A DNA stretch of 64,000 nucleotides from Actinoplanes subtropicus (lineage in GTDB: Bacteria > Actinomycetota > Actinomycetes > Mycobacteriales > Micromonosporaceae). Positions 42,208 through 50,110 of this stretch are shown here, one piece after another (within the stretch, counting starts at the first letter, position 1; each line of letters begins with the position of its first letter). Where the stretch lies: positions 62,001-126,000 of the forward strand of contig NZ_JOJL01000021.1 of assembly GCF_000721705.1 (NCBI RefSeq). The letters run 5' to 3'. The notes under the pieces are model-generated. The model was not told the DNA's origin, made no database searches, and saw only the letters and a program-made list of their open reading frames with translations. A program made the position numbers and the translations under genes.

Positions 42208-43097
42208 CTAACCCTGGCCGTTGTGGTGCTTCCGGCCGCCGTTGCCGGCCGCCTTGGAAGCGCTCGCCGACGGGGTCGCGGCCGCGCCACCGTTGTTCGC
42301 GGCGCCACCGTTGTTGGCAGCGCCACCGTTGTTGGCACCGCCGTTGTTGGCAGCGCCACCGTTGTTGGCACCGCCGTTGTTGGCACCGCCGTTGTTGGCA
42401 CCGCCGTTGTTGGCACCGCCGTTGTTGGCACCGCCGTTGTTGGCACCGCCGTTGTTGGCTTCACGCAGACCGAGTTCGGGTCGACACTCGGTGCGGCCGC
42501 CGCCTTGGCGTTGACCTGGGCCACGGACGTGGCCTGGTTGGTGGTCGTGGCCGCGCCGTTGCCCGCCGCGCCCTTGCCCGCCGCGCCGTTGCCGGCCGCG
42601 CCGTTGCCTGCCGCGCCCTTGCCGGCGGCCGTGGTCTTGGCCGGCTTGGGAGCCGGCTTGTGGTGGCGACGGTGCTTGGTGCCCTTACCGCCGCCGGCCG
42701 GGGCCGAGGTGGTCGGGCTGGCCGTCGCTCCGCCGCCCGTCGCTCCCCCGCCGGCCGGCGGGTTGGTGGCGGGCGCGGTGGTAGCGGGCGGTGTGGTGGC
42801 CGCGGCGGCGGTGATCGGGCCGCTGACCGTCACGTCGATCGCCCGGCCGGCGCTGGTCAGGTGCAGATTCGTGCCGACTGGGAAAACATCGGACAGCGCC
42901 GAGTTCGCGTCGGCCGCAGCGGCCGCGTCCTGGACCACGATGCAGGTCACCGACGAGTTGCCGCCGCCCTGAGTCGCCGCCAGGCTGATGCCGGTGCCGG
43001 CCGCGAGCACGCCTACTGTTGCCGAGATCAGCACGGCCTTGCCGGACATCTTCCGCCCCGTGCGCGGGGGACCGCCCCGGCGGTACTTCCTCTTCAT
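42208..43097 (-). CDS. Exported repeat-rich protein with internal frameshift
   Basis: ATG 43097 (AAGGAGG upstream) opens a protein with a basic N-terminus and one hydrophobic helix (KAVLISATVGVLAAGTGISL), then a roughly 50-residue domain (CIVVQDAAAAADANSALSDV, FPVGTNLHLTSAGRAIDVTV), a Thr/Pro/Ala linker and KGAAGNGAAGNG repeats. Up to CVK (about 42462) this is frame A. The following repeats read PTTAV in frame A but ANNGG in the frame that ends sensibly with KAAGNGGRKHHNGQG at 42208. One missing base at the border would join them. In frame A the ORF runs on antisense through the hydrolase, which is implausible. Function unknown; a cell-surface protein is likely. Confidence 0.6.
42278..42460. 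repeat. 15-bp tandem repeats (ANNGG units)
   Basis: About eleven near-identical 15-bp units of the type GGCACCGCCGTTGTT on the + strand, some one codon longer (GGCAGCGCCACCGTTGTT). On the - strand they encode ANNGG or GAANNGG in the frame that leads to the stop at 42208. A second tract at about 42545-42630 encodes KGAAGNG-type repeats in the same gene. Confidence 0.85.
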
Positions 43098-43163
43098 GGC
43101 GTCAAACCCCTCCTTCGGGGAACTCCTTGGCGCCACGGATTACGGATGTGGAACTCCAATGAG

Positions 43164-43180
43164 TTCAACGCTCTGTTGAA
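43164..43180. promoter_or_regulatory. Inverted repeat upstream of the exported repeat protein
   Basis: TTCAAC and GTTGAA arms with a 5-bp spacer GCTCT lie 67 bp before the ATG at 43097, in a locally AT-rich stretch between two same-direction genes. It may be an operator or part of the promoter; the evidence is symmetry and position only. Confidence 0.35.
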
Positions 43181-43222
43181 TTGACAAGCGCCAAAATGCC
43201 CGCTCCCCCCTGAGCATTCTGT

Positions 43223-43555
43223 TTAGACGTTCGTCTTCGCATCTCTGGCATGATCGAGGGCCTCCCGGGCCAGCGCCGGCCAGGAAAGATCGGCCGGCTC
43301 GTCGAGCGCGAACCACTCCTTCATCGGGGTGCCCTTATTGGCGTCGAAATGTCGCCCCGCGCCCGTTGCGACCAACTCGGCAACCCGGCCTTTCCCTAGT
43401 TTCACCACCAAATGCCCCCGAACCAGCATCGCAAAGATCTTGCCGTGGTATTTCAGCGCCGACGACCCGAACCCGCGCCCGGGCGACGGCGGGCTGACGC
43501 CCTCGATCCCGACGAGCTCGTCGACCAGCCGCTCGAACCGCTCCTCCACCGTCAT
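43223..43555 (-). CDS. TfoX N-terminal domain protein
   Basis: A 110-aa single-domain protein: VEERFERLVDELVGIEGVSP, then GFGSSALKYHGKIFAMLVRG and KEWFALDEPADLSWPALARE. This matches the TfoX/Sxy N-terminal (YjhX-like) fold common as a stand-alone protein in actinobacteria, where its role is unclear. ATG 43555 (MTVEERF) is the family-typical start; the open frame further upstream is not protein-like. Confidence 0.8.
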   Translation of the reverse strand: MTVEERFERLVDELVGIEGVSPPSPGRGFGSSALKYHGKIFAMLVRGHLVVKLGKGRVAELVATGAGRHFDANKGTPMKEWFALDEPADLSWPALAREALDHARDAKTNV

Positions 43556-43680
43556 GACAGGCAAGCTACTGCGACCCCCCGACATTTTCCGGGAGCAGCC
43601 GTACGCAGCGCTCGCCCTCAACCGGTTGGCCACCCCGGGTCGGTAGCGTCGCCGATAGCGAGCCCGCCGACCGTCGACTA

Positions 43681-43701
43681 ACTTCTACATCTTGTAGGAG
43701 T
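43681..43701. promoter_or_regulatory. Palindromic operator of the PadR-like gene
   Basis: The perfect CTACATCTTGTAG (43685-43697) extends to 21 bp with one mismatch pair and ends 11 bp before the GTG of the PadR-like gene, overlapping its ribosome-site region (GTAGGAGTCGGGAGG). Position implies autorepression. Confidence 0.65.
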
Positions 43702-43712
43702 CGGGAGGGGTC

Positions 43713-44285
43713 GTGACGGCGCTCGGGGATGTGCTGCTGGTGCTGCTTGCCGACAGCGGTGGCACGGCGCATGACATCCAGCGCCGGCACGCCGCCACCT
43801 TCGGCGCCGAGCACAGCGTCGACATCGCCCGGGTGACCTGGACCCTCGGCCGGCAGGAGCGGCTCGGTTTCGTCCGCTCGGCGGCCTCCCCCACGCACGC
43901 CCGGCAGCGCCATTGGGAGCTGACCGAGGAGGGCAGCCGCCGGCAGCGCATGTGGATGTTGCGGATGCCGTCCGACTTCAGCGCCGAGGACGTCCGCACC
44001 CGGGTGCTGCTGGCGATCGAGGCGACCGACCGGCCCACCTTCGAGATGGTCCTGTCGGTCTGCCTGGCCCAGCTCGAGCTGACCCGCCTGCGTGCCGACC
44101 CGGGGCCGCCCGGCGCGGCGCTCACCGCCTACGCGGCCCGGGCCGAGCTGGCCGACGCGGGCCTGGCGGCCGAGGTCACCTGGTTGCAGAACCTGCGGCT
44201 GCGCCGGCGCGACCGGGACCTCGAGCGCGAGCGGGTGCTGGCCGAGGCGCGGCTCGCCGATACGCCCACCGCGGAGCCGGCCTGA
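43713..44285 (+). CDS. PadR-like winged-helix regulator
   Basis: A 190-aa protein. Residues 1-80 are a PadR-type winged helix (TALGDVLLVLLADSGGTAHD, IARVTWTLGRQERLGFVRSA, HWELTEEG). A C-terminal helical dimerisation arm (VRTRVLLAIEATDRPTFEMV, then LRRRDRDLERERVLAEARL) follows. A 21-bp palindrome overlaps its ribosome-site region. No clear target gene lies beside it; its stop is adjacent to the convergent response-regulator gene (44286). Confidence 0.82.
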   Translation: MTALGDVLLVLLADSGGTAHDIQRRHAATFGAEHSVDIARVTWTLGRQERLGFVRSAASPTHARQRHWELTEEGSRRQRMWMLRMPSDFSAEDVRTRVLLAIEATDRPTFEMVLSVCLAQLELTRLRADPGPPGAALTAYAARAELADAGLAAEVTWLQNLRLRRRDRDLERERVLAEARLADTPTAEPA

Positions 44286-44666
44286 CTAGCCGCGTTGTCC
44301 CGCGCGGGCCAGTACCGCCTCGATCCGCTCGACCAGCGCGCGCGGGCTGAACGGCTTCACCACGTAGTCGGTGGCGCCGGCCGCGAGGGCCAGTTCGCGG
44401 TCCTGATCGCGGGCGCGCGCGGTGAGCATGATGATCGGCAGGTCCCCGGTCCGCGGGCCGGTCCGCAGCTCCCGGCAGACCGCGATCCCGTCCATCCGCG
44501 GCATCCGCACGTCCAGCAGCACCAGGTCGGGCGGCCGGCGCCGGCAGGCGTCCAGGGCGGCGAGGCCGTCGGTGGTCTCCACGACCTCGAAACCGGCCCG
44601 GCGGAGCTTGTACGAGACCATGTGCAGGATGTCCGGATCATCCTCCGCCAGGACGATCGTGCTCAT
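44286..44666 (-). CDS. Single-domain response regulator
   Basis: A 126-aa CheY-like receiver with no output domain. The acidic pair is in IVLAEDDPDIL, the phospho-acceptor is D52 in LLDVRMP, and the conserved Lys is K104 in YVVKPFSP. It is divergent from the histidine kinase at 44783, the likely partner, and it closely resembles the receiver at 47176. Such proteins usually pass phosphate onward or regulate by protein contact. Confidence 0.92.
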   Translation of the reverse strand: MSTIVLAEDDPDILHMVSYKLRRAGFEVVETTDGLAALDACRRRPPDLVLLDVRMPRMDGIAVCRELRTGPRTGDLPIIMLTARARDQDRELALAAGATDYVVKPFSPRALVERIEAVLARAGQRG

Positions 44667-44782
44667 CTCCGCCTCCGCCCCGGCCGGCTCGCCGGGAGCA
44701 ATATATCCGTTTTGCGCATCGGGGTGGGGTGCAATGCGGTTCGCCGCTCAACCGCCCCGATCCGGCTCCGATAGAACCCAGC

Positions 44783-46333
44783 GTGAACAGCGGAGCGTGG
44801 CGAACCCGGAGCCGGCGTGCCGTCGGCCTGGCCGCCGCCGTGCTCGCCCTCGGCCTGGCCGGGGGTGCGGCGGCGACGACCGGCCTGGCCCTGGCCGCGG
44901 ACGACGCCGGCGCGGCGGAGCTCACCCTGCGTGCGGCGAACGTCCGCTCCGCGCTGGGTTCCGCGCTTTTCCGGTACGCCGACACGCTGCACGACATCGC
45001 CACCGTCGCGTCGACCCCGGCCCTGCCGGACACGGTCGCCCGGATCGCCGGCGAGCGCCTCCCCGGCGCCCACCAGGTCCTGGTGATCGGCGCCGACCGG
45101 CGGATCCTGGCCGAGCACGCCGCCGACGGGAGCACCCCGGCGACCGCCACCACCCTCGTCCCCGAGCCCGAGCTGTCCCGGGCGATGACCCTGGCCGGCC
45201 AGCACGGCCGGCTGGTGGCCAGCGCCGCGCACGTCCTCCCGGCCGACGCCGGGTTGCCCGGCGAGCAGCGCCAGCAGGCGTTCGACCTGGTCGCACCGCT
45301 GCCCGGCGCGGCCGGCTGGGTGATCGTCAGCGTTCGGGCCGGCGACTTCCTGGAGGCCACCCTGCGCTCGGCCGGCGTCACCGGCGTACAGGTGGAAATG
45401 ACGCAGAAAACGACGGCCGCGGCGGGCGACAGCGCGGTCCTGGTGGACCTGCCGGTGGCCGGCAGCGCCTGGCAGGCCCGGGTCCGGCCGACCACTCCGC
45501 TGGTCGGCGCCGGGCTGGCCGCCGCCGCGCCGGCCGCCATGATCGGGGCGACGCTGCTGAGCCTCGCCCTGGCCGCGCTGGTCCTGCGGCTCGCGCCGGC
45601 GGACGCCCCGGCTTCGGCCCCGGCGGGCGGGAACCGCCGCCGGGAGACCGAGCTGGCCGGGTTCGCGGCCACCGCCTCCGAGCACCTGCACGCCCCGCTG
45701 CACACGATCGCCGGGTTCACCGAGATCCTGCTCGAGGACGCGACCGGGCTCGACGAGGAGTCCCGCGGGTTCCTCCGGCGGATCGACGGCGCCACCCGGC
45801 GGATGCTCGCGGTCGTCGACGAGCTGGTCACGTACGCGGCGGCGGGCGACTCCGCACTCAAGCCGGAACCGGTCGAGGCCAGCCTGCTCGCCCTCGACGT
45901 GGCCGCCGCGCACCTGCCCGGCCCGAGCATCGAGATCGGCGAACTGCCCGCCATCGCCGGCGACGCCGCCCTGCTGCGCCGGGTCCTCGACCAGCTGATC
46001 GGCAACGCGGTCCGGTTCGTCCGGCACGGCGCCCCGGCCCTGGTCGAGGTGCGCGGGCACGCGCTGGACGGCGGCTGGTGGCGGATCGAGGTGGCCGACC
46101 GCGGCATCGGCGTCCCCGAGGAGCAGCGGGAACGCATCTTCACGCCGTTCCACCGGGCGCCGGCCGCCGAGGGATACCCCGGCACCGGGCTCGGCCTGGC
46201 GGTCTGCGCCCAGATCATCGCGCTGCACGGCGGCGAGATCGGCGTGGCCACGAACCCGGGCGGCGGCAGCGTCTTCTGGTTCACCGTGGCCGGCGCCGAA
46301 CTGGCTACCAGACCGCTGGAATCCGTACGGTAA
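44783..46333 (+). CDS. Membrane sensor histidine kinase with atypical H-box
   Basis: A 516-aa kinase. TM1 is at about 12-37, an extracytoplasmic domain of roughly 200 residues follows, TM2 is at about 240-272, then HisKA and HATPase_c. The H-box reads ASEHLHAPLHTI: aligned to the usual SHELRTPL, the phospho-acceptor position holds Glu and the His is one residue later. The ATP-binding part is intact (N-box QLIGNAVRFV, VADRGIGVPEEQ, FTPFHRAP, GTGLGLAV). It may use the shifted His or be defective in phosphotransfer. GTG 44783; partner probably the divergent receiver at 44286. Confidence 0.88.
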   Translation: MNSGAWRTRSRRAVGLAAAVLALGLAGGAAATTGLALAADDAGAAELTLRAANVRSALGSALFRYADTLHDIATVASTPALPDTVARIAGERLPGAHQVLVIGADRRILAEHAADGSTPATATTLVPEPELSRAMTLAGQHGRLVASAAHVLPADAGLPGEQRQQAFDLVAPLPGAAGWVIVSVRAGDFLEATLRSAGVTGVQVEMTQKTTAAAGDSAVLVDLPVAGSAWQARVRPTTPLVGAGLAAAAPAAMIGATLLSLALAALVLRLAPADAPASAPAGGNRRRETELAGFAATASEHLHAPLHTIAGFTEILLEDATGLDEESRGFLRRIDGATRRMLAVVDELVTYAAAGDSALKPEPVEASLLALDVAAAHLPGPSIEIGELPAIAGDAALLRRVLDQLIGNAVRFVRHGAPALVEVRGHALDGGWWRIEVADRGIGVPEEQRERIFTPFHRAPAAEGYPGTGLGLAVCAQIIALHGGEIGVATNPGGGSVFWFTVAGAELATRPLESVR

Positions 46334-47171
46334 CCGTCGTCCCCACGTTCTCGATCGAGTCGACCAGGATCGTCCCGCCGTGGTTGTCCACGATCTTGTG
46401 GCAGATCGCCAGGCCCAGGCCGGTCCCCGGGACCGCTCGCCGGATCGCGTTGGTGGCCCGGAAGAAGCGGAGGAACAGCGCGTTCTGCTCGTCCTCCGGG
46501 ATGCCCATCCCGGTGTCCGCGACCTCCAGCACCGCCTCGCCGTTGTCGTGCCGGGCGCGTACCGTCACGGTCCCCTCGGCCGGCGTGAACTTGACCGCGT
46601 TGCTCAGCAGGTTGGCCAGCACCCGGTCGAGCTGCACGCCGTCCCCGCGCAACGGCAGCGGCCCGCGCACCTCGGCGTGCACGCCCACCGACGCCTTGGT
46701 GGCCGCCGGGCCGATCTCGGCCAGCGCCCGCTCGACCACCTCGGCGAAGTCCACCTCGCCGGGCTGGCTGCGGAAGCCGCCGTTCTCGATCCGGGACAGG
46801 GTGAGGATGTCCTCGATCAGCTCACGCAGCCGCCGGGCGTTGCGGGCGATCACCTCGAGCATCCGTTGCTGCGCGTCGCTCAACTCGTCGTGCTCGGCGT
46901 CGCGCAGCAGCTCGACGTAGCCGGAGATGCTGGTCAGCGGCGTGCGTAGCTCGTGCGACACGGTGGCCATGAAGTCGGTCTTGGCGGCGTCCAGCGCCCG
47001 CAGCTTGGTCAGCAGCTCCTGCTCGCTGCGATGCGACCGGTCGGCCTCGGCGGCCTGGGCGCGGCACTCGACCCGGGTCCGGGCCGTCACGCGGGCGAGC
47101 GCCACCCCCGCGACCACGCCCCCGGTGAGCAGCCCGGCGACGAACGCCGCGCCGCGAGCGACCGCCCGCAC
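46305..47171 (-). CDS. Sensor histidine kinase with one membrane helix
   Basis: A 288-aa kinase. One hydrophobic helix at about 6-27 (AAFVAGLLTGGVVAGVALA) is followed by a short coiled coil, HisKA with canonical VSHELRTPLTSISGYV (His near residue 73) and a complete HATPase_c domain (NLLSNAVKFTP, VADTGMGIPEDE, FRATNAIRRAVPGTGLGLAI). No extracellular sensor domain is present. It follows the receiver at 47176 by 4 bp in one operon and overlaps the convergent kinase by 29 bp. Confidence 0.92.
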   Translation of the reverse strand: MRAVARGAAFVAGLLTGGVVAGVALARVTARTRVECRAQAAEADRSHRSEQELLTKLRALDAAKTDFMATVSHELRTPLTSISGYVELLRDAEHDELSDAQQRMLEVIARNARRLRELIEDILTLSRIENGGFRSQPGEVDFAEVVERALAEIGPAATKASVGVHAEVRGPLPLRGDGVQLDRVLANLLSNAVKFTPAEGTVTVRARHDNGEAVLEVADTGMGIPEDEQNALFLRFFRATNAIRRAVPGTGLGLAICHKIVDNHGGTILVDSIENVGTTVTVRIPAVW

Positions 47172-47175
47172 CGTG

Positions 47176-47550
47176 CTAAGCCCGAGCCCTGCTCAGCAGC
47201 GACTGGATGCGGGAGACGAGCTCGCGCGGGCTGAACGGCTTGGTCACGTAGTCGTCGGCGCCGGCGCTGAACCCACCCTCGACGTCCTGCTCCTGCACCC
47301 GGGCGGTGAGCATGATGATCAGCATGCCGGCCGTGGCCGGGTCGGAGCGCAGCATCCGGCACACGTCGATGCCGGAGAGCCCGGGCATCGAGACGTCCAG
47401 CACGGCGAGCGTGGGCTGGCGGCTGCGGGCCTGGTCCAGGGCCGTCTGGCCGTCCTCGACCGCGATCACCTCGAACCCGGCCTGCTCGAGCTTGAACGCC
47501 ACGAGGTCACGGATGTCGGCGTCGTCGTCGGCGACCAGCACCACGGTCAC
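47176..47550 (-). CDS. Single-domain response regulator
   Basis: A 124-aa receiver: VLVADDDADIRDLVAFKLEQ, phospho-acceptor D52 in VLDVSMPG, K104 in YVTKPFSP. No output domain. GTG 47550 is preferred because GAGGAG lies 6 bp upstream; an upstream ATG (47589) lacks a ribosome site. It is the first gene of an operon with the kinase at 46305 and is paralogous to the receiver at 44286. Confidence 0.9.
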   Translation of the reverse strand: MTVVLVADDDADIRDLVAFKLEQAGFEVIAVEDGQTALDQARSRQPTLAVLDVSMPGLSGIDVCRMLRSDPATAGMLIIMLTARVQEQDVEGGFSAGADDYVTKPFSPRELVSRIQSLLSRARA

Positions 47551-47722
47551 GGTTACTCCTCGGTCGATGGCACCACTCGTTGGCACCATATCCCCTTATT
47601 TCCGTATAAGGCGGCTGCTCGGCGCAACCCAGCTGCAACCCGGCCGCATCGCAGTTGCATCCCAGGCCCGGTGTTCTGGTCACAGGACACCAGAACAGCG
47701 ACCCGCCCGGTTGGAGGATCCG

Positions 47723-47956
47723 ATGACCGCGATGCTCGACGACGTCCGCACCGAAGCGCTCTTCGTGTCGGACCTGCAGTCTTCCCAGCACCCGACGGCC
47801 GAGCTGATCCGCGCCGCGGTGAGCGCGATGGTGGACCGGCTCGGCGAGGCCCGCTGCGCCGAGCTGGTGGCCCAGGAGTACGGCGAGCACCCCGACTGCG
47901 CGCCCTACCGGATGCGCTGGGCCCGCTCCGCCGTACGGCTGGCCTTCGCCTGTTAG
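47723..47956 (+). CDS. Small conserved hypothetical protein
   Basis: A 77-aa protein: MLDDVRTEALFVSDLQSSQH then PTAELIRAAVSAMVDRLGEA and a C-terminal EHPDCAPYRMRWARSAV. The form TEALFxSxLQxSxHPT is familiar from short actinobacterial proteins of unknown function. Ribosome site TTGGAGGATCCG is strong. It ends 10 bp before the trp leader peptide. Confidence 0.75.
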   Translation: MTAMLDDVRTEALFVSDLQSSQHPTAELIRAAVSAMVDRLGEARCAELVAQEYGEHPDCAPYRMRWARSAVRLAFAC

Positions 47957-47966
47957 GCTCCTCCGC

Positions 47967-48029
47967 ATGCACGCGCGATTGAGCATGTGGTGGCCCGCCT
48001 CACCGGCGGCCACACTCCCCCGCGCGTAA
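47967..48029 (+). CDS. trpL: Trp attenuator leader peptide
   Basis: A 20-codon ORF, MHARLSMWWPASPAATLPRA, with tandem Trp codons at 8 and 9. It lies upstream of the fused anthranilate synthase gene and is followed within 10 bp by a strong terminator hairpin. This is the arrangement of transcription attenuation: with charged tRNA-Trp the ribosome passes the Trp codons and the terminator forms; when Trp is scarce it stalls and allows an alternative fold. The peptide was read directly from the sequence. Confidence 0.85.
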   Translation: MHARLSMWWPASPAATLPRA

Positions 48030-48035
48030 CCACCG

Positions 48036-48058
48036 CGGCCGCCTCCCCGAGGCGGCCG
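48036..48058 (+). terminator. Attenuator hairpin of the trpEG leader
   Basis: A perfect 10-bp stem CGGCCGCCTC / GAGGCGGCCG with a CCC loop, followed by TTCCCTT. A competing upstream fold can form between TGGCCCGCC (at the Trp codons) and GGCGGCCA (48006-48013). Position between trpL and trpEG fits attenuation. Confidence 0.8.
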
Positions 48059-48118
48059 TTCCCTTGCGATGGTCCTCCGCCTCGGCCGGCAGCCGCCCAG
48101 CCGAGGAAGAGGACGACC

Positions 48119-49936
48119 ATGCAGCCTTTCGCCCTGCTCCACCGGGACGGCGCCGACCACGTCGAGGTGCTCACCGGGGACGTGATCACCGTCCGTACGC
48201 TCGACGAGATCCCGCTGAGCCGGGACCGCCAGACCCTCGCCGTGATCCCCTATCGGCAGATCGCCGAGCGCGGCTTCGACTGCGTCGACGACGGCGCCCC
48301 GCTCGAATGCCTGCTCATCACCGAGCGGCACGCCGAGCCGCTCGACAACTTCCCGGCCGGCCCGCTGCGGCTCGGTCCGGGCGGTTTCGACCTCGCCGAC
48401 GACGAGTACGGCGAGATCGTGGAGACCGTCCTGCGCGACGAGATCGGCCACGGCGAGGGCGCCAACTTCGTGATCCACCGCGTCTACCAGGCCTCGGTCG
48501 AGGGCGATCCGGTGGCCGCCGCCCGGGCCGCGTTCGGCCGGCTGCTCGCCACCGAGCAGGGCACCTACTGGACGTTCCTGGTGCACACCGGCGCCCGTAC
48601 GCTGGTCGGCGCCACCCCCGAGCGGCACGTCAGCGTCGCCGACGGGATCACCATGATGAACCCGATCAGCGGCACCTTCCGGCACGGCTCCGGCCCCCTG
48701 CTCGACTTCCTCGCCGACCCCAAGGAGGTCGAGGAGCTCTACATGGTGCTCGACGAGGAGCTGAAGATGATGGCGACCGTCGCCGAGCACGGCGGCCAGG
48801 TCGCCGGCCCCTACCTCAAGCAGATGGCGCACCTGACCCACACCGAGTACCTGCTGGCCGGCCGGGGCTCGCTGGACGTGCGCGAGGTGCTGCGCGAGAC
48901 GATGTTCGCGCCGACCGTGACCGGCAGCCCGATCGAGAACGCCTGCCGGGTGATCGCCCGCCACGAGCGCCGGGGCCGCCGCTACTACGCCGGGGTGCTG
49001 GCCCTGCTCGGCCACGACGACCAGGGGCGGCAGTCGCTGGACGCGCCGATCCTGATCCGCACCGCCGAGATCACCCCGGACGGCACGCTGCGGATCCCGG
49101 TGGGCGCCACGCTGGTGCGGCATTCCACGGCGGCGGGCGAGATCGAGGAGACCTACACCAAGGCGGCCGGACTCCTGCTCGCGCTGGGTGCTTCGGAGCA
49201 CGCTGCGTTGCCCGTACGGCCGGAAACCGAGACGCCGGAGATCCGCGCGGCACTGGCCGCACGCAACGATCAGCTCGCGCGGTTCTGGCTCGACTCGCGC
49301 GAGCCCGGTGCGCTCACCGTGCCCGCCCTGGCCGGCCGGACCGCCCTGATCGTCGACGGCGAGGACACCTTCACCGCGATGCTCGCCCACCAACTGAAGG
49401 CGCTCGGCCTGCTCGTGACGGTGGTCCCGTGGCAGTCGGCCGTCGGCCGCACCCCCACCGAGCCCGACCTGGTGGTGGTCGGCCCGGGGCCGGGCGACCC
49501 GGACGACCTGGCCGACCCGAAGATGGCGGCCATGCGCGACCTGGTCGCCGACCTGCTGGCCGCCCGGCGACCGCTGCTCGGCGTCTGCCTGGGCCACGAG
49601 ATCCTGGCGGTGCTGCTGGGGCTGCGGCTGCACCGGCGCGCCTCGCCCTACCAGGGGCTGGCCCGGGACGTCGAGATCTTCGGCCGGGAGCGCCGGGTCG
49701 GCTTCTACTCCAGCTTCGCCGCGGTCGCCGGCGCCGACCGGATCGCGTCGCCCTGCGGTCCGGTGGAGATCGCCCGGGACGCGGCCGACGGTGCGGTGCA
49801 CGCGCTGCGCGGGGCGGGCTTCGCCGGGGTGCAGTTCCACCCGGAGTCGGTGCTGAGCCGCGACGGCGTGGAGATCCTCGCGGAGTTGCTGCCGGCGTTG
49901 CTGGCGAGCGCGGTTAGCCCGGCCGCGAACGGGTAG
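48119..49936 (+). CDS. Fused anthranilate synthase (TrpE-TrpG type)
   Basis: A 605-aa fusion that should convert chorismate and glutamine to anthranilate. The TrpE-like part (1 to about 400) has LVGATPERHVSVADGITMMN and PISGTFRHG, TVTGSPIENACRVIARHERR and GRRYYAGVLALLG. The TrpG-like amidotransferase (about 415-600) has the oxyanion strand VVVGPGPGDP, nucleophile Cys near 489 in LLGVCLGHEIL and His-Glu in FHPESVL. The layout equals PhzE-like and TrpEG fusion enzymes of actinomycetes. The trpL attenuator implies tryptophan control. No other trp or phenazine genes are nearby, so it is a stand-alone locus. ATG 48119 has GAGGAAGAGGA. Confidence 0.9.
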   Translation: MQPFALLHRDGADHVEVLTGDVITVRTLDEIPLSRDRQTLAVIPYRQIAERGFDCVDDGAPLECLLITERHAEPLDNFPAGPLRLGPGGFDLADDEYGEIVETVLRDEIGHGEGANFVIHRVYQASVEGDPVAAARAAFGRLLATEQGTYWTFLVHTGARTLVGATPERHVSVADGITMMNPISGTFRHGSGPLLDFLADPKEVEELYMVLDEELKMMATVAEHGGQVAGPYLKQMAHLTHTEYLLAGRGSLDVREVLRETMFAPTVTGSPIENACRVIARHERRGRRYYAGVLALLGHDDQGRQSLDAPILIRTAEITPDGTLRIPVGATLVRHSTAAGEIEETYTKAAGLLLALGASEHAALPVRPETETPEIRAALAARNDQLARFWLDSREPGALTVPALAGRTALIVDGEDTFTAMLAHQLKALGLLVTVVPWQSAVGRTPTEPDLVVVGPGPGDPDDLADPKMAAMRDLVADLLAARRPLLGVCLGHEILAVLLGLRLHRRASPYQGLARDVEIFGRERRVGFYSSFAAVAGADRIASPCGPVEIARDAADGAVHALRGAGFAGVQFHPESVLSRDGVEILAELLPALLASAVSPAANG

Positions 49937-49948
49937 CGAGAAGGGCAA

Positions 49949-49991
49949 CCGGTGGTTCAAGAGGATCGAGAGCCTCCGCTTGGACCACCGG
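49949..49991 (+). terminator. Hairpin after the anthranilate synthase gene
   Basis: Inverted arms CCGGTGGTTCAAG and CTTGGACCACCGG (13 bp, one mismatch) with a 17-nt loop, starting 12 bp after the stop codon. Likely the transcription terminator of the trpEG unit. Confidence 0.7.
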
Positions 49992-50110
49992 CCCCTGTCC
50001 ACCATGGACCGCGTCGGGAGGCCGACACCGCGACATCCCCAGATCATCGCTTCGCCACCGTCGCAACACCAGCCGCGGCGGCTCCAGGGACGTGGTAGCG
50101 ACCATCCCGC

